The notes: generated from the sequence alone by a model not told the origin. A stretch of 11,940 bases of DNA from JAOUEE01 sp051011595 (GCA_051011595.1 JBPCTQ010000037.1:1-11940), one strand, 5' to 3'; shown: positions 1 through 7,319, counted from the stretch's first letter. Translations and numbers: made by a program.

Positions 1-198
1 CGCCGCCATCGCCTCGTTGGAGAACGTCGAGGTGTCGCCGAGCACGGTCCTGACGTGTTCGTAGCGGCTCACCACCCACAGATCGTGGGACGCCACATGG
101 TGCACCGGTGCGTCGCGACGAAGCAGCGAGTACCAGGGATAAGGGTCGGCCGCGACGAGGGGGTCGAACGGATCGAAGTCGGCTACGACGATGCTCAT
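1..198 (-). CDS. Cytochrome P450, N-terminal fragment (cut by window edge)
   Basis: Reading from the ATG at 198 towards position 1 gives 66 residues with no stop. They match the N-terminus of soluble bacterial cytochrome P450s: a DPYPWYSLLR segment (residues 18-27), then APVHH, then LWVVSRYEHVRTVLGD and TFSN. This is the usual helix A / beta-1 / helix B pattern of a monooxygenase. The heme-binding cysteine and the oxygen-activating threonine lie outside the window, so intactness cannot be judged and no substrate can be named. The ATG overlaps the stop of the upstream TetR gene as ATGA, so the two are probably co-transcribed and translationally coupled. No strong ribosome binding site sits at the usual spacing, which fits coupling. 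Family assignment is confident; function is only 'probable oxidoreductase of a small lipophilic molecule'. Confidence 0.87.
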   Translation of the reverse strand, partial: MSIVVADFDPFDPLVAADPYPWYSLLRRDAPVHHVASHDLWVVSRYEHVRTVLGDTSTFSNEAMAA

Positions 199-869
199 GG
201 GGTACCCACGATGGTGTCCTCGGGAGGTACCAGCACCGGCCGCACCCCATCGGTGTCGACCGGGCCGGCGGCCACAGGCTCCAACAGCACCAGGGCGGCC
301 GAGCGCATCCTGCCGGCGAGGGATTCGGCTGCGTCGTCGTACAACCATCGGGTGATGGTGCCGTTGGCCAGGATGTTGACGGCCACCGCCAGCACCTCGC
401 TGGGCTGAGCCGAGGTGAGGTCTCCCCGCTGCTGACCCCGTTCGATCAGCTCGGTCAGCCGACGTTGTGACGCTTCGGTCTGGTGGTGAGCGGCACCGTC
501 TTCGTCGATCCCGACCTGGGTCATCGCCATTCCCTGGAACACGCCCCGGAAGAACCGGCGATCGGCCTCGATGCCCACACCCATCTGCTCGAACAGCGCC
601 AGGATCAAGGTCGGTGTCGGGGTGGTGGTGTCGGCCAGAGCCACACCGAGCATCGAGTGATAGGTCCGTAACACGTCGGCGATGAGGGCGTCGACCAGTC
701 CGCGCTTGGAACCGAAGTGGTTGAAGACCGTTGCCCGGGCCACACCGGCCGCCTCGGCGACATCGCTCACGGTGACCGCATCGAATCCGGCGGCCGAGAA
801 CTGATCCCGGGCCGCCGCCATGATCCGGCTCCGCTGGCGAACCCGATTCTGTTCTCGTCGTGAGTTCAT
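195..869 (-). CDS. TetR/AcrR-family transcriptional regulator
   Basis: A 224-residue one-component repressor. Residues about 13-60 form the TetR DNA-binding domain: RIMAAARDQFSAAGFDAVTV, then SDVAEAAGVARATVFNHFGSK, the canonical helix-turn-helix followed by the tyrosine/phenylalanine-rich recognition helix. The rest is a helical ligand-binding domain of ordinary length with a proline-rich C-terminal tail. The frame is open further upstream to 989, but the ATG at 869 is preferred: it gives the usual short arm before the helix-turn-helix, and the extra N-terminus would be translated from the operator-like repeat at 870-904. No Shine-Dalgarno sequence precedes 869, so the transcript may be leaderless. 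Its stop overlaps the P450 start by ATGA, which suggests it controls itself and the P450, and possibly the divergent VOC gene. The effector is unknown. Confidence 0.92.
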   Translation of the reverse strand: MNSRREQNRVRQRSRIMAAARDQFSAAGFDAVTVSDVAEAAGVARATVFNHFGSKRGLVDALIADVLRTYHSMLGVALADTTTPTPTLILALFEQMGVGIEADRRFFRGVFQGMAMTQVGIDEDGAAHHQTEASQRRLTELIERGQQRGDLTSAQPSEVLAVAVNILANGTITRWLYDDAAESLAGRMRSAALVLLEPVAAGPVDTDGVRPVLVPPEDTIVGTP

Positions 870-904
870 GGATTCCAGTCCAACATTTTCGTTGACTGGA
901 GTCC
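870..904. promoter_or_regulatory. Imperfect inverted repeat, candidate TetR operator
   Basis: The left arm GGATTCCAGTCCAAC (870-884) and the right arm GTTGACTGGAGTCC (891-904) are near-perfect reverse complements, with one mismatch and one extra base, around a 6-base AT-rich centre. A second, tighter palindrome, CTGGA-N-TCCAG, lies at 896-906. The site touches the TetR start codon at 869, where an autorepressor would block transcription. Operator function is inferred from position and symmetry. Confidence 0.6.
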
Positions 905-963
905 AGCCTTTTTCGCCGCAATTCCGGAACCCGCTCCGCGCCTCCCCACCACCGGCCGGCTCG

Positions 964-974
964 GTGCTAAGCAC
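964..974. promoter_or_regulatory. Short palindrome with possible extended -10 before the VOC gene
   Basis: GTGCT-A-AGCAC is a perfect 5-base inverted repeat with a single central base, ending 6 bases before the GTG start at 981. It overlaps TG-C-TAAGCA, which could act as an extended -10 for a leaderless transcript. No Shine-Dalgarno sequence is present. Both readings are weak; a palindrome this short can occur by chance. Confidence 0.3.
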
Positions 975-980
975 TGCCTC

Positions 981-1388
981 GTGGCCCACCTCGCCCTTGT
1001 CACCGTGATCGTCGACGCCTATGACCCGGCCATCGAGTTCTTCGTCGATGCCCTGGGCTTCGAGCTCATCGAGGACTCACCGGCCACCACCAACGCCGGC
1101 GAAGCCAAACGGTGGGTGGTGGTACGACCCCCGGACGCCGACACCGGACTGCTGTTGGCCCAGGCCGACGGCGATGAACAACAAGAAGCGGTCGGCAACC
1201 AGATCGCCGGCCGGGTGGGTTTCTTCCTTCACGTCGACGACTTCGACACCGCCTATCGGCGTATGGAGGCAGCCGGCGTCACCTTCACCGAGGAACCACG
1301 CGACGAGCCGTACGGCCGGGTCGTGGTGTTCGTCGACATCGCCGGCAACCTCTGGGACCTGCTGGGCCCGCCGCCCGCTACTCCTTGA
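981..1388 (+). CDS. VOC / glyoxalase-fold protein
   Basis: A 135-residue single-domain protein of the vicinal oxygen chelate superfamily (glyoxalase, bleomycin resistance, extradiol dioxygenase fold). Both beta-alpha-beta-beta-beta modules are visible: HLALVTVIVDAYDPAIEFFVDALGF at the N-terminus, KRWVVVRPP and TGLLLAQA in the first sheet, then VGFFLHVDDFDTAYRRMEAAGV and VVVFVDIAGNLWDLLGP in the second. Candidate metal ligands are His3, His84 and Asp126, the last in the slot often held by Glu. The start is a GTG and is supported by the immediately following beta strand typical of the family. The gene is divergent from TetR and its last 11 bases overlap the end of the convergent lipoprotein gene. 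The reaction and substrate cannot be told from sequence; antibiotic binding, isomerase or lyase roles are all possible. Confidence 0.88.
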   Translation: MAHLALVTVIVDAYDPAIEFFVDALGFELIEDSPATTNAGEAKRWVVVRPPDADTGLLLAQADGDEQQEAVGNQIAGRVGFFLHVDDFDTAYRRMEAAGVTFTEEPRDEPYGRVVVFVDIAGNLWDLLGPPPATP

Positions 1389-1836
1389 TTTCGGTGCGTT
1401 CCTGGTTGAGCTGCACCGTGGCGTCGTCGGTGGCCACCGGACCGGCCTGGATCACCGCCGTGACGTTGGGATTGGCCGGGTCGGAGATGTCGATGGCCAG
1501 GGAATCGCCCAACGCCACGGGGTCATCGATCACGTAGCCCATGGCCGAGAGCAGGTCGTCGTAGTAGGTGATCACTGCGTCGACACCCGGGCCGGCTAGC
1601 AAGAACGTCGCGGTCTCGGACCGCACCGACTCGTTGTCGATGACGCTGTAGGGGAACAGCTCCGACAGCTCACCCGGTGGGAGTGGGAAGACCGAAGCCG
1701 GTTCGTCGGTGGTGTCAGGGTTCTCGACCCCAGGCGCCTCACCGAGGGCGCCGGTCGCGTCGTCGGCATCGGCGCCACCACAGGCCGCAGCGAGTGCGAT
1801 GAACACCACAACAAGAATCAGACGACGGATCAACAC
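1378..1836 (-). CDS. Small secreted lipoprotein of unknown function
   Basis: A 152-residue protein with a lipoprotein signal peptide: two arginines (residues 4-5), a hydrophobic stretch LILVVVFIALAAA, then Cys19 followed by GG, a plausible lipobox. After the cysteine comes an acidic, low-complexity linker rich in Asp, Ala and Thr to about residue 48, then a folded region of about 100 residues. I do not recognise its family; it contains FPLPPGELSELFPYS, VDAVITYYDDLLSAMGY and a final beta-rich part. The reading frame is open upstream to 1893, but GAGGGG at 1839-1844 places the start at the GTG (1836) or at the adjacent TTG (1833), which has better spacing. It lies 75 bases after the MmpL-type gene on the same strand and may share its transcript, so a role at the cell envelope is likely. 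Its stop overlaps the VOC gene end. Confidence 0.8.
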   Translation of the reverse strand: MLIRRLILVVVFIALAAACGGADADDATGALGEAPGVENPDTTDEPASVFPLPPGELSELFPYSVIDNESVRSETATFLLAGPGVDAVITYYDDLLSAMGYVIDDPVALGDSLAIDISDPANPNVTAVIQAGPVATDDATVQLNQERTEIKE

Positions 1837-1838
1837 TT

Positions 1839-1844
1839 CCCCTC
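1839..1844 (-). promoter_or_regulatory. Ribosome binding site of the lipoprotein gene
   Basis: On the minus strand GAGGGG lies 2 bases before the GTG at 1836 and 5 bases before the TTG at 1833. It rules out the longer upstream reading frame and favours one of these two starts. The TTG has the more usual spacing. Confidence 0.6.
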
Positions 1845-1911
1845 TACCGATACCGCAGCACCGGGCCCGGGTCCACTGTAGCCGACTGGCCACACCCGAC
1901 GGAGCAGGGGA

Positions 1912-4239
1912 TCAGACCGGCACCGGCTCCTCACTGCGAATCGGCGGCTCCTCGTCTTCGGGCAGCTCGTGGAATATCTCGCTGACGTCGCCCTCTACGT
2001 TCAGGCGAGGCAGGATCCGATCGAGCCACTCCGGTATCCACCAGTTTCGGTCACCGAGCAACTCCATGGTGGCGGGCACCAACAACATCCGCACGAGCGA
2101 CGCGTCGAGGAAGATGGCCACGGCCAAACCGAGACCGAACAGCTGCACGGTGCGATTGTCCTCCAGCATGAAGCTGCCGAACACCACCACCATGATGGCT
2201 GCCGCCGCGGTGATGACGCGGGCGGTCGACGCCAGACCATCGGCCACCGAGTTCACTGCGTCTCCCGTGCGGTCGTACTCCTCGCGGACTCGCGAGAGCA
2301 GGAACACCTCGTAGTCCATCGACAAGCCGAACACCACGGCGAACATCATCATTGGGATGAACGGTTCGATGGGCGCCGCTTCGATGCCGGTGAAATCGCT
2401 GGTCCACCCCCACTGGAACACCGCCACGATGATGCCGTAGGCCGCACCGATGGACAGCAGGTTCATCACCACCGCCTTCAACGGCACCAGCAACGATCGG
2501 AAGACCACCATCAACAACACGAAGGACAACAACAGCACTGCCGCGAAGAACACCGGCATGCGGCCGGCCAGGTAGTCCGAGAAGTCGATCCCCCCGGGAA
2601 CCAGCCCGGTCAGATTCACGTCGAGCGCCGTGCCGGCCACTGCGGCCGGGACGACGTCGGCCCGTAGTCGCTTCACGGTGGCCTCGGTCTCGACATCCTG
2701 GGGCGACGACGTGGCCACCACTCGCATCAAGTAGGCACCCGGGTCGTTCGGATCGTTCGGAATCGGGGGTGTCACCGATGCCACGCCGGCATCAGCTTCG
2801 ATGGCGGCCACCAGCCCGGGCAACGCCGACGCGTCGGCCGGGTCGGGGGCCTCGATCGCCACCAGAATGGGGCCGTTGAAGCCGGGCCCGAAGCCATCGG
2901 ACAACAACTCGTAGGCCTCGCGGGTGGTTGACCCTTCCTCGAAGTTGCTCTCGTCGGAGAAGCCGAGTCGAATCCCGAACAACGGCAGCGTGAGCACCAG
3001 CAACACGAGTGTTCCGAGCACAGCCATCGGCCAGGGATGGGCCTGCACGAACCGGCTCCACCGGTAGGCCCAGGTGTCGCGCAGCGGTTTGGCCGCCGGC
3101 GTGGGGACCTCTCGTTTGAGCGGCGCCACGAAGAATCCGGCGATCAGGACGACCAGCGCCAGTGGCCCGGCCACCAACAAGAAGTCGAGGCCCGCGCCGA
3201 CACCGAGCAGGGCGACCGCAGCCAAGCCGGCCGCGATCAGGCCCCGCCAGCGGGTGATCTCGATGCGATCACCGGCAAACCCGAGCAGGGCCGGTAGCAG
3301 CGTCATACTCGCCAGCATCGTCATCACCACCGTGGTGGCACCGGCCACCGCGATCCCGTTGACGAACGGCAGACCCATCAACAACAGCCCTAACAACGAG
3401 ATCACCACAGTGGTACCGGCGAAGATGACCGCTCGGCCGGCCGTGTCCATGGCCAGGCGGGTGGCGGACTCCGGGGCCAGGCCGTGATGGAGCCCTTCGC
3501 GGTACCGGGTCACGATGAACAGGGCGTAGTCGATCCCGACGCCGAGCCCGATCATGATGGCCATGGTGGTGGCGAATTCGGGCCCGCCGGTGACGTTGGA
3601 GATGATGGTCACCAACCCGATGCCGCTGGCCACACCGAAGACGGCGAGTCCGATCGGCAGGCCCATGGCCAGCACCGAGCCGGTGGCCAGGATCAGCACG
3701 ACGACGGCGAAGGCCAGACCGATCACCTCGGATTCGGGGGGTGCGAAACCGGCCAGTTCGGCACCGCCGATCTCGACCTGCAGACCCTCCACCTCCGGAG
3801 CCAGATCCAACAAGTCATCGCCGATCGATCCGGCTTCCTGATCGTCGATCGACTCGTCGAGGAGCACCTCGGCGTAGCCCACCGTGCCGTCGTCGCTGAT
3901 TCCGCCGCCGAACCCGGCGTAGGGCGACAGCACGGTGACGTCGTCGAGATCGTCGGCGGCCACGAACATCTCGGCCAGCGCAGCCTGCACCTGCGGATCG
4001 TCGACCCCCGCTTCGGACTCGAACACGATGGCACCGGTGATACCGGTGCCGAGGCCCCCGAAATACTCGTCGAGGATGTCGAACCCATCGCTGGTCTCGG
4101 AGTCAGGCGGGTTCTGGCTGCCATCGAACCCGGAACCCACCACGTTGCCCACCGCGAAGATGCTCACCAAGCCGACCACCCAGGCGACGAGCGCGACCCG
4201 TCGATGAACGAAACACCAGTGGCCGATTCGAGCGATCAT
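1912..4239 (-). CDS. MmpL/RND-superfamily membrane transporter
   Basis: A protein of about 775 residues with two MMPL repeats, each one helix, a large extracytoplasmic domain and then a helix bundle. The start HWCFVHRRVALVAWVVGLVS is the typical short basic N-tail plus first helix. The proton-relay Asp-Tyr pairs are seen in both halves: GVGIDYALF (Asp237-Tyr238) and GLSMDYEVF (Asp642-Tyr643), each followed by the conserved R-x-REE/REG loop. Family members export lipids, siderophores or other amphiphilic molecules using the proton gradient; the cargo here is unknown. Residues about 333-374 add a hydrophobic stretch, long enough for two helices, between the halves. In-frame starts exist at 4239, 4257 and 4293. 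I chose 4239 because the protein then begins directly at the family's N-terminal motif, but the start is uncertain. The downstream lipoprotein may belong to the same unit. Confidence 0.92.
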   Translation of the reverse strand: MIARIGHWCFVHRRVALVAWVVGLVSIFAVGNVVGSGFDGSQNPPDSETSDGFDILDEYFGGLGTGITGAIVFESEAGVDDPQVQAALAEMFVAADDLDDVTVLSPYAGFGGGISDDGTVGYAEVLLDESIDDQEAGSIGDDLLDLAPEVEGLQVEIGGAELAGFAPPESEVIGLAFAVVVLILATGSVLAMGLPIGLAVFGVASGIGLVTIISNVTGGPEFATTMAIMIGLGVGIDYALFIVTRYREGLHHGLAPESATRLAMDTAGRAVIFAGTTVVISLLGLLLMGLPFVNGIAVAGATTVVMTMLASMTLLPALLGFAGDRIEITRWRGLIAAGLAAVALLGVGAGLDFLLVAGPLALVVLIAGFFVAPLKREVPTPAAKPLRDTWAYRWSRFVQAHPWPMAVLGTLVLLVLTLPLFGIRLGFSDESNFEEGSTTREAYELLSDGFGPGFNGPILVAIEAPDPADASALPGLVAAIEADAGVASVTPPIPNDPNDPGAYLMRVVATSSPQDVETEATVKRLRADVVPAAVAGTALDVNLTGLVPGGIDFSDYLAGRMPVFFAAVLLLSFVLLMVVFRSLLVPLKAVVMNLLSIGAAYGIIVAVFQWGWTSDFTGIEAAPIEPFIPMMMFAVVFGLSMDYEVFLLSRVREEYDRTGDAVNSVADGLASTARVITAAAAIMVVVFGSFMLEDNRTVQLFGLGLAVAIFLDASLVRMLLVPATMELLGDRNWWIPEWLDRILPRLNVEGDVSEIFHELPEDEEPPIRSEEPVPV

Positions 4240-4275
4240 TCGTCCAGTCAACGCCATCGGGACCCGTTGCTGGCT

Positions 4276-4289
4276 GTGACAGCAGTCAC
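4276..4289. promoter_or_regulatory. Perfect inverted repeat in the divergent promoter region
   Basis: GTGAC-AGCA-GTCAC is a perfect 5-base inverted repeat with a 4-base spacer. It lies between the divergent transporter gene and the vWA-like membrane protein gene, upstream of both preferred starts. That position suits a shared operator. The motif is short, so chance cannot be excluded. Confidence 0.35.
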
Positions 4290-4331
4290 CCACACCCGAA
4301 ACCGGGTCGGACGGGCTCGATATCCGATTCC

Positions 4332-4337
4332 TATGAT
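4332..4337 (+). promoter_or_regulatory. Candidate -10 hexamer for the vWA-like gene
   Basis: TATGAT differs from the sigma-70 type consensus by one base and lies 28 bases before the GTG start at 4366. This leaves room for a short leader carrying the ribosome binding site at 4357-4361. No convincing -35 box is visible at 16-18 bases spacing, which is common for actinobacterial promoters. Confidence 0.5.
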
Positions 4338-4356
4338 CTCGCCGCCTGCTGCCGAT

Positions 4357-4361
4357 GGGGA
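4357..4361 (+). promoter_or_regulatory. Ribosome binding site deciding the vWA-like gene start
   Basis: GGGGA lies 4 bases before the GTG at 4366. Together with the signal peptide that begins there, it excludes the far upstream in-frame starts, where the frame is only open because it runs antisense to the transporter gene. Confidence 0.55.
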
Positions 4362-4365
4362 CGGC

Positions 4366-6492
4366 GTGAAGACGACATCAACCTTCCGGCGACTGCTGAT
4401 CCTCGGACTGGCGTTCGTGATGATGACCACCACCCTGCCGTTCGCCCCGGCCGGTGCGCAGACGGCAGACGCCCCCGCGTCGTGCCTGATCGGCGCTCAG
4501 TCGGTCTCGGCCATGGTGCTGGTCGACAATCCATTTGGTGTCGATGCCGTCGCGCCGGTGGTGCGCCAGGAGGTGGCGGCCCTGATCCTGGCTGATCTGG
4601 TCGCCCTCAACGGTGACGATCGCAGCGTCGAAGTCGCGGTGGGCCAGACCAGCGAGACCTTCTCGGTCGCCAAGAACTGGACACCCCTCGACGCATCGAC
4701 CTACACGTCCACCGTGGAGGCCGTGGCCGCCGTGGCGCCCACCACCGTCACCAACCTGGCCACGGGGATCGAGGGTGCCCAACAGGCCTTGGTCGACCGC
4801 GTAGACGAGAACGGGTGTGGCATCGTTGTGGCCCTGCCCATCGGCCCTGTCGCCCTGACCGCCGACGAGACCGGCGAACTCTGCGCCAGCGGCGGCACCA
4901 TCGACGGTCTGCGGTCACTGCCTGCTCACTTGGGAATTGTGGCGACCCCAACCGCGATTGCCGGTGTCGACCGTTCGCTACTCGAGACCCTGGCCGGCAC
5001 CGCCGGCGCCCAGGGAAGCTGTGGTTCGGTGCCCGCCGAGGGAATGGTCATCGAGGGTGCGACCCGGGCCGAGCTGCTGGCCCCCGCCGGTCGTTTCATC
5101 GACGACCTCATCGATGCCACCGAGGGCTCCGACGAGACAGCCGTCTGCCGTGTCTTCGCATGCCCCGAGGGTTCGACGACGATCTCGGCACTGGCGGGAA
5201 CCGAATCTCTCTCCTTCGAAGGTGTCTTCGCGGCGTTCGGCTACGACGTCGTCCTGGAGTCGCCTACGGGCGACAAGCTCAGCCTGCCCGGTGATGTGAA
5301 CAGCACGAACGAGTTGGGTGGTGCCACGATCACCACTCTGTGGGCCAGCCCCGCCACGGTGGCGGTCTCGATTGCCGGAGAGTCTTTGGAAGGCGACTGG
5401 ACGGCGACGGTGATCGACGTGGATGCCGGCGCTGAAACGACCGCCAAATGGCGCCACGCCACCGCCGCCACGGTGGTACCCAGCATCATCTCGATCTCGC
5501 CCACCGACGCCGGATCCGACGCGACCGTCGAGGTGGCGTTCGTCAACGCCGCCGGAGATCCCATCGATCCGGCCCTCACGACGGCGACGCTTCCCGAAGG
5601 GGTGTTGGTCGACCCGGTCACCGGCTCGACGACACCGATTGTGTTCGGTGAGGTCGTCGACGGTGTGCATGTCGGCACCGTGGCGTTGCCCGCCGATCTG
5701 GGGCCCGACGCCGAGGTGATCATCACCGCGGCCGGCGGACAGACCGCCACCTCCACCTTCGCGGTCACTGACGGCAGCGCTACCGCTCCCCCGCCGGTTG
5801 TCGGCGGGCAGGAGTCCGACGACGGTTCCGGCCTGTCCACCCTGGCGTGGATCGGTCTCGCCGTGGTGGCTGTCATTCTGGTGGCCTGGTTGGTGAAGCA
5901 CCGGCGCCGCGAGCAACCGGTGGCCGACGTTCGCTCCGGCACCTTCGACATCGTCATCGGATCGGACGGGTTCATCTCCCGTGTGGTCGACGACAAGCTG
6001 CATCCGTTGTTCTTCCGGGGCCCCGATTTCTCCGATCTGGACACATCCTCGAAGTCGGTCGCCATCGATGGACTCTCCGTGACCAACCACAAGGAATGGA
6101 ACCCGCTGGCCACCACCGAGGGCCATGCCGTCAGCGCCGACGGTCCGGTGATCGGCTCCGGTGGCCGAGTCGAGGCCGACGGCACCCTCCACGGTGTGGT
6201 GAACGGTTCGCTCGCCCGCTCGTGGGCCTTCACCCTCGATGTGGATGCCAGCGCCCGCGCCAACGAAGGCGACTCCGAGTCCATCGGGGTGGTCCGAGGC
6301 CGACTCGACGTCTTCATCGACGACTCCCTGGCCGCCAGCAACGGCTGGTTGACCCAGTTGGTGGAGGAGCTTCCCGATGCGGCTCGCGACTCGTACCGGT
6401 GGTCACGTGAGCATGGCCTCACCGACATCCGGCTCGGCGGCAAACCCATGGCCGGCACCTACGCCGAGTTCGCCAGCATGGTCACCGACTGA
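4366..6492 (+). CDS. Secreted single-pass membrane protein with a degenerate vWA-like ectodomain
   Basis: A 708-residue protein. Residues 1-31 are a signal peptide (FRR, a hydrophobic core, APAGA-Q). Residues about 44-200 look like a von Willebrand A fold: strand SAMVLVDNPFG (48-58), a long helix, TNLATGIEGAQQAL (129-142) where the MIDAS threonine is expected, and strand GIVVALPIG (152-160). The DxSxS metal motif reads D54-N-P-F-G and the usual 'TDG' strand end is absent, so metal binding seems lost. Several cysteines suggest disulfides. Residues about 372-470 look Ig-like and precede a proline/acidic linker. A membrane helix follows at about 493-513 (LAWIGLAVVAVILVAWLV, then KHRRR), and then about 190 cytoplasmic residues that I do not recognise. 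The GTG start is fixed by the ribosome binding site. It is divergent from the transporter. A surface-sensing or scaffold role is conjecture. Confidence 0.8.
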   Translation: MKTTSTFRRLLILGLAFVMMTTTLPFAPAGAQTADAPASCLIGAQSVSAMVLVDNPFGVDAVAPVVRQEVAALILADLVALNGDDRSVEVAVGQTSETFSVAKNWTPLDASTYTSTVEAVAAVAPTTVTNLATGIEGAQQALVDRVDENGCGIVVALPIGPVALTADETGELCASGGTIDGLRSLPAHLGIVATPTAIAGVDRSLLETLAGTAGAQGSCGSVPAEGMVIEGATRAELLAPAGRFIDDLIDATEGSDETAVCRVFACPEGSTTISALAGTESLSFEGVFAAFGYDVVLESPTGDKLSLPGDVNSTNELGGATITTLWASPATVAVSIAGESLEGDWTATVIDVDAGAETTAKWRHATAATVVPSIISISPTDAGSDATVEVAFVNAAGDPIDPALTTATLPEGVLVDPVTGSTTPIVFGEVVDGVHVGTVALPADLGPDAEVIITAAGGQTATSTFAVTDGSATAPPPVVGGQESDDGSGLSTLAWIGLAVVAVILVAWLVKHRRREQPVADVRSGTFDIVIGSDGFISRVVDDKLHPLFFRGPDFSDLDTSSKSVAIDGLSVTNHKEWNPLATTEGHAVSADGPVIGSGGRVEADGTLHGVVNGSLARSWAFTLDVDASARANEGDSESIGVVRGRLDVFIDDSLAASNGWLTQLVEELPDAARDSYRWSREHGLTDIRLGGKPMAGTYAEFASMVTD

Positions 6493-6539
6493 CCCGGTCC
6501 GACCGAGGGGCGGGCTCGCTCCCGTGACACACTTTGGGA

Positions 6540-7307
6540 ATGCCTCTCGTCGAGACCTCGATCGCCGACCGCGTCGCCTTGGTGACACTCAACGATCCCG
6601 ACCGGCGCAACGTCGTGACGGCGGCCATGAACGACCAGCTGGTCGCTGCTGTCGACCGGCTCGAAGACGATCCGGACGTCGGGGCCATGGTCATCACCGG
6701 CGCACCCCCGGCCTTCTCTTCCGGCGGTCATCTCGACGACCTCCTGGCCGTCGACGACGGGGAATCGCTGCGCTCGATCTACAGCGGCTTTCTTCGGGTA
6801 GCCGGCAGCTCGCTTCCGTCGATCGCCGCGGTCAACGGCGCGGCGGTCGGCGCCGGCATGAACCTGGCCCTGGCCTGCGACTGCATCGTGGCCGGCCAAT
6901 CGGCCCGGTTCGACAGTCGTTTCCTCCAGATCGCCATTCATCCGGGCGGCGGCCACACCTGGCGGCTCCGCCACATCACCGACCTGCAAACGGCCAAGGC
7001 CATGGTCCTCTTCGGCGCCGTCCTCAGCGGATCCGAGGCCGAAGCGGCCGGTCTGGCGTGGCGCTGCTACGACGACAACGAGCTCGTCGACCGGGCCCGT
7101 GACATGGCCGCGGTGGCTGCGGCCGGCCCGCCCGAGCTGGTGCAAGCCATCAAGTCGACGTTCGCCGCCGGTCTGGCGGTGGGTTCATCGGACAAGGCGG
7201 TCGATCTCGAGCTCGAGCCCCAGGTCGACTCCACTCGACAGCCGGCCTTTCACCAGTTCGTGGCTGACCTCAAGGCTCGCATCGCCGCCAAAACGAAGTC
7301 CCGCTGA
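6540..7307 (+). CDS. Enoyl-CoA hydratase/isomerase (crotonase) family protein
   Basis: A 255-residue crotonase-fold protein of normal length. It contains LNDPDRRNVVTAAMN (17-31), the first oxyanion-hole strand PPAFSSGGHLDDL (56-68), the second oxyanion-hole signature AVNGAAVGAGMNLALACD (97-114), and FDSRFLQIAIHPGGGHTWRL. It is expected to bind an acyl-CoA thioester in the cytoplasm. Aligned by eye to rat enoyl-CoA hydratase, the catalytic Glu144 and Glu164 positions are Asn108 and Phe128. Ordinary water addition to enoyl-CoA is therefore unlikely, and isomerase, hydrolase, lyase or another CoA chemistry is possible. The ATG at 6540 is chosen over the TTG at 6534. There is no clear Shine-Dalgarno sequence; CACACT six bases upstream could be the -10 of a leaderless transcript. 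Only 12 bases separate its end from the convergent acetyltransferase gene. Confidence 0.9.
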   Translation: MPLVETSIADRVALVTLNDPDRRNVVTAAMNDQLVAAVDRLEDDPDVGAMVITGAPPAFSSGGHLDDLLAVDDGESLRSIYSGFLRVAGSSLPSIAAVNGAAVGAGMNLALACDCIVAGQSARFDSRFLQIAIHPGGGHTWRLRHITDLQTAKAMVLFGAVLSGSEAEAAGLAWRCYDDNELVDRARDMAAVAAAGPPELVQAIKSTFAAGLAVGSSDKAVDLELEPQVDSTRQPAFHQFVADLKARIAAKTKSR

Positions 7308-7319
7308 GCAAGCGCAAAG

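Noticed and set aside
199..236. Two GGTACC copies near the TetR/P450 junction, considered as a repeat.
   Set aside because: Both are within the TetR coding region and are six-base matches expected by chance.
870..989. N-terminal extension of the TetR protein to the in-frame start at 989.
   Set aside because: The extra 40 residues have no TetR features and would be encoded by the inverted repeat that looks like the operator.
1861..1870. Perfect palindrome CCGGGCCCGG between the transporter and lipoprotein genes, considered as a terminator.
   Set aside because: It has no loop and no T-rich tail on either strand; a 10-base GC palindrome is unremarkable at this base composition.
3484..4365. Plus-strand reading frame that would extend the vWA-like protein upstream by almost 300 residues.
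   Set aside because: It runs antisense through the well-supported transporter gene, its sequence is rich in His, Gln, Asp and Gly as in reverse-frame artefacts, and the signal peptide and ribosome binding site place the start at 4366.
4978..6458. Two minus-strand reading frames of about 400 codons opposite the vWA-like gene.
   Set aside because: They are low-complexity, have no recognisable domains or start signals, and are explained by high GC on the strand opposite a real gene.
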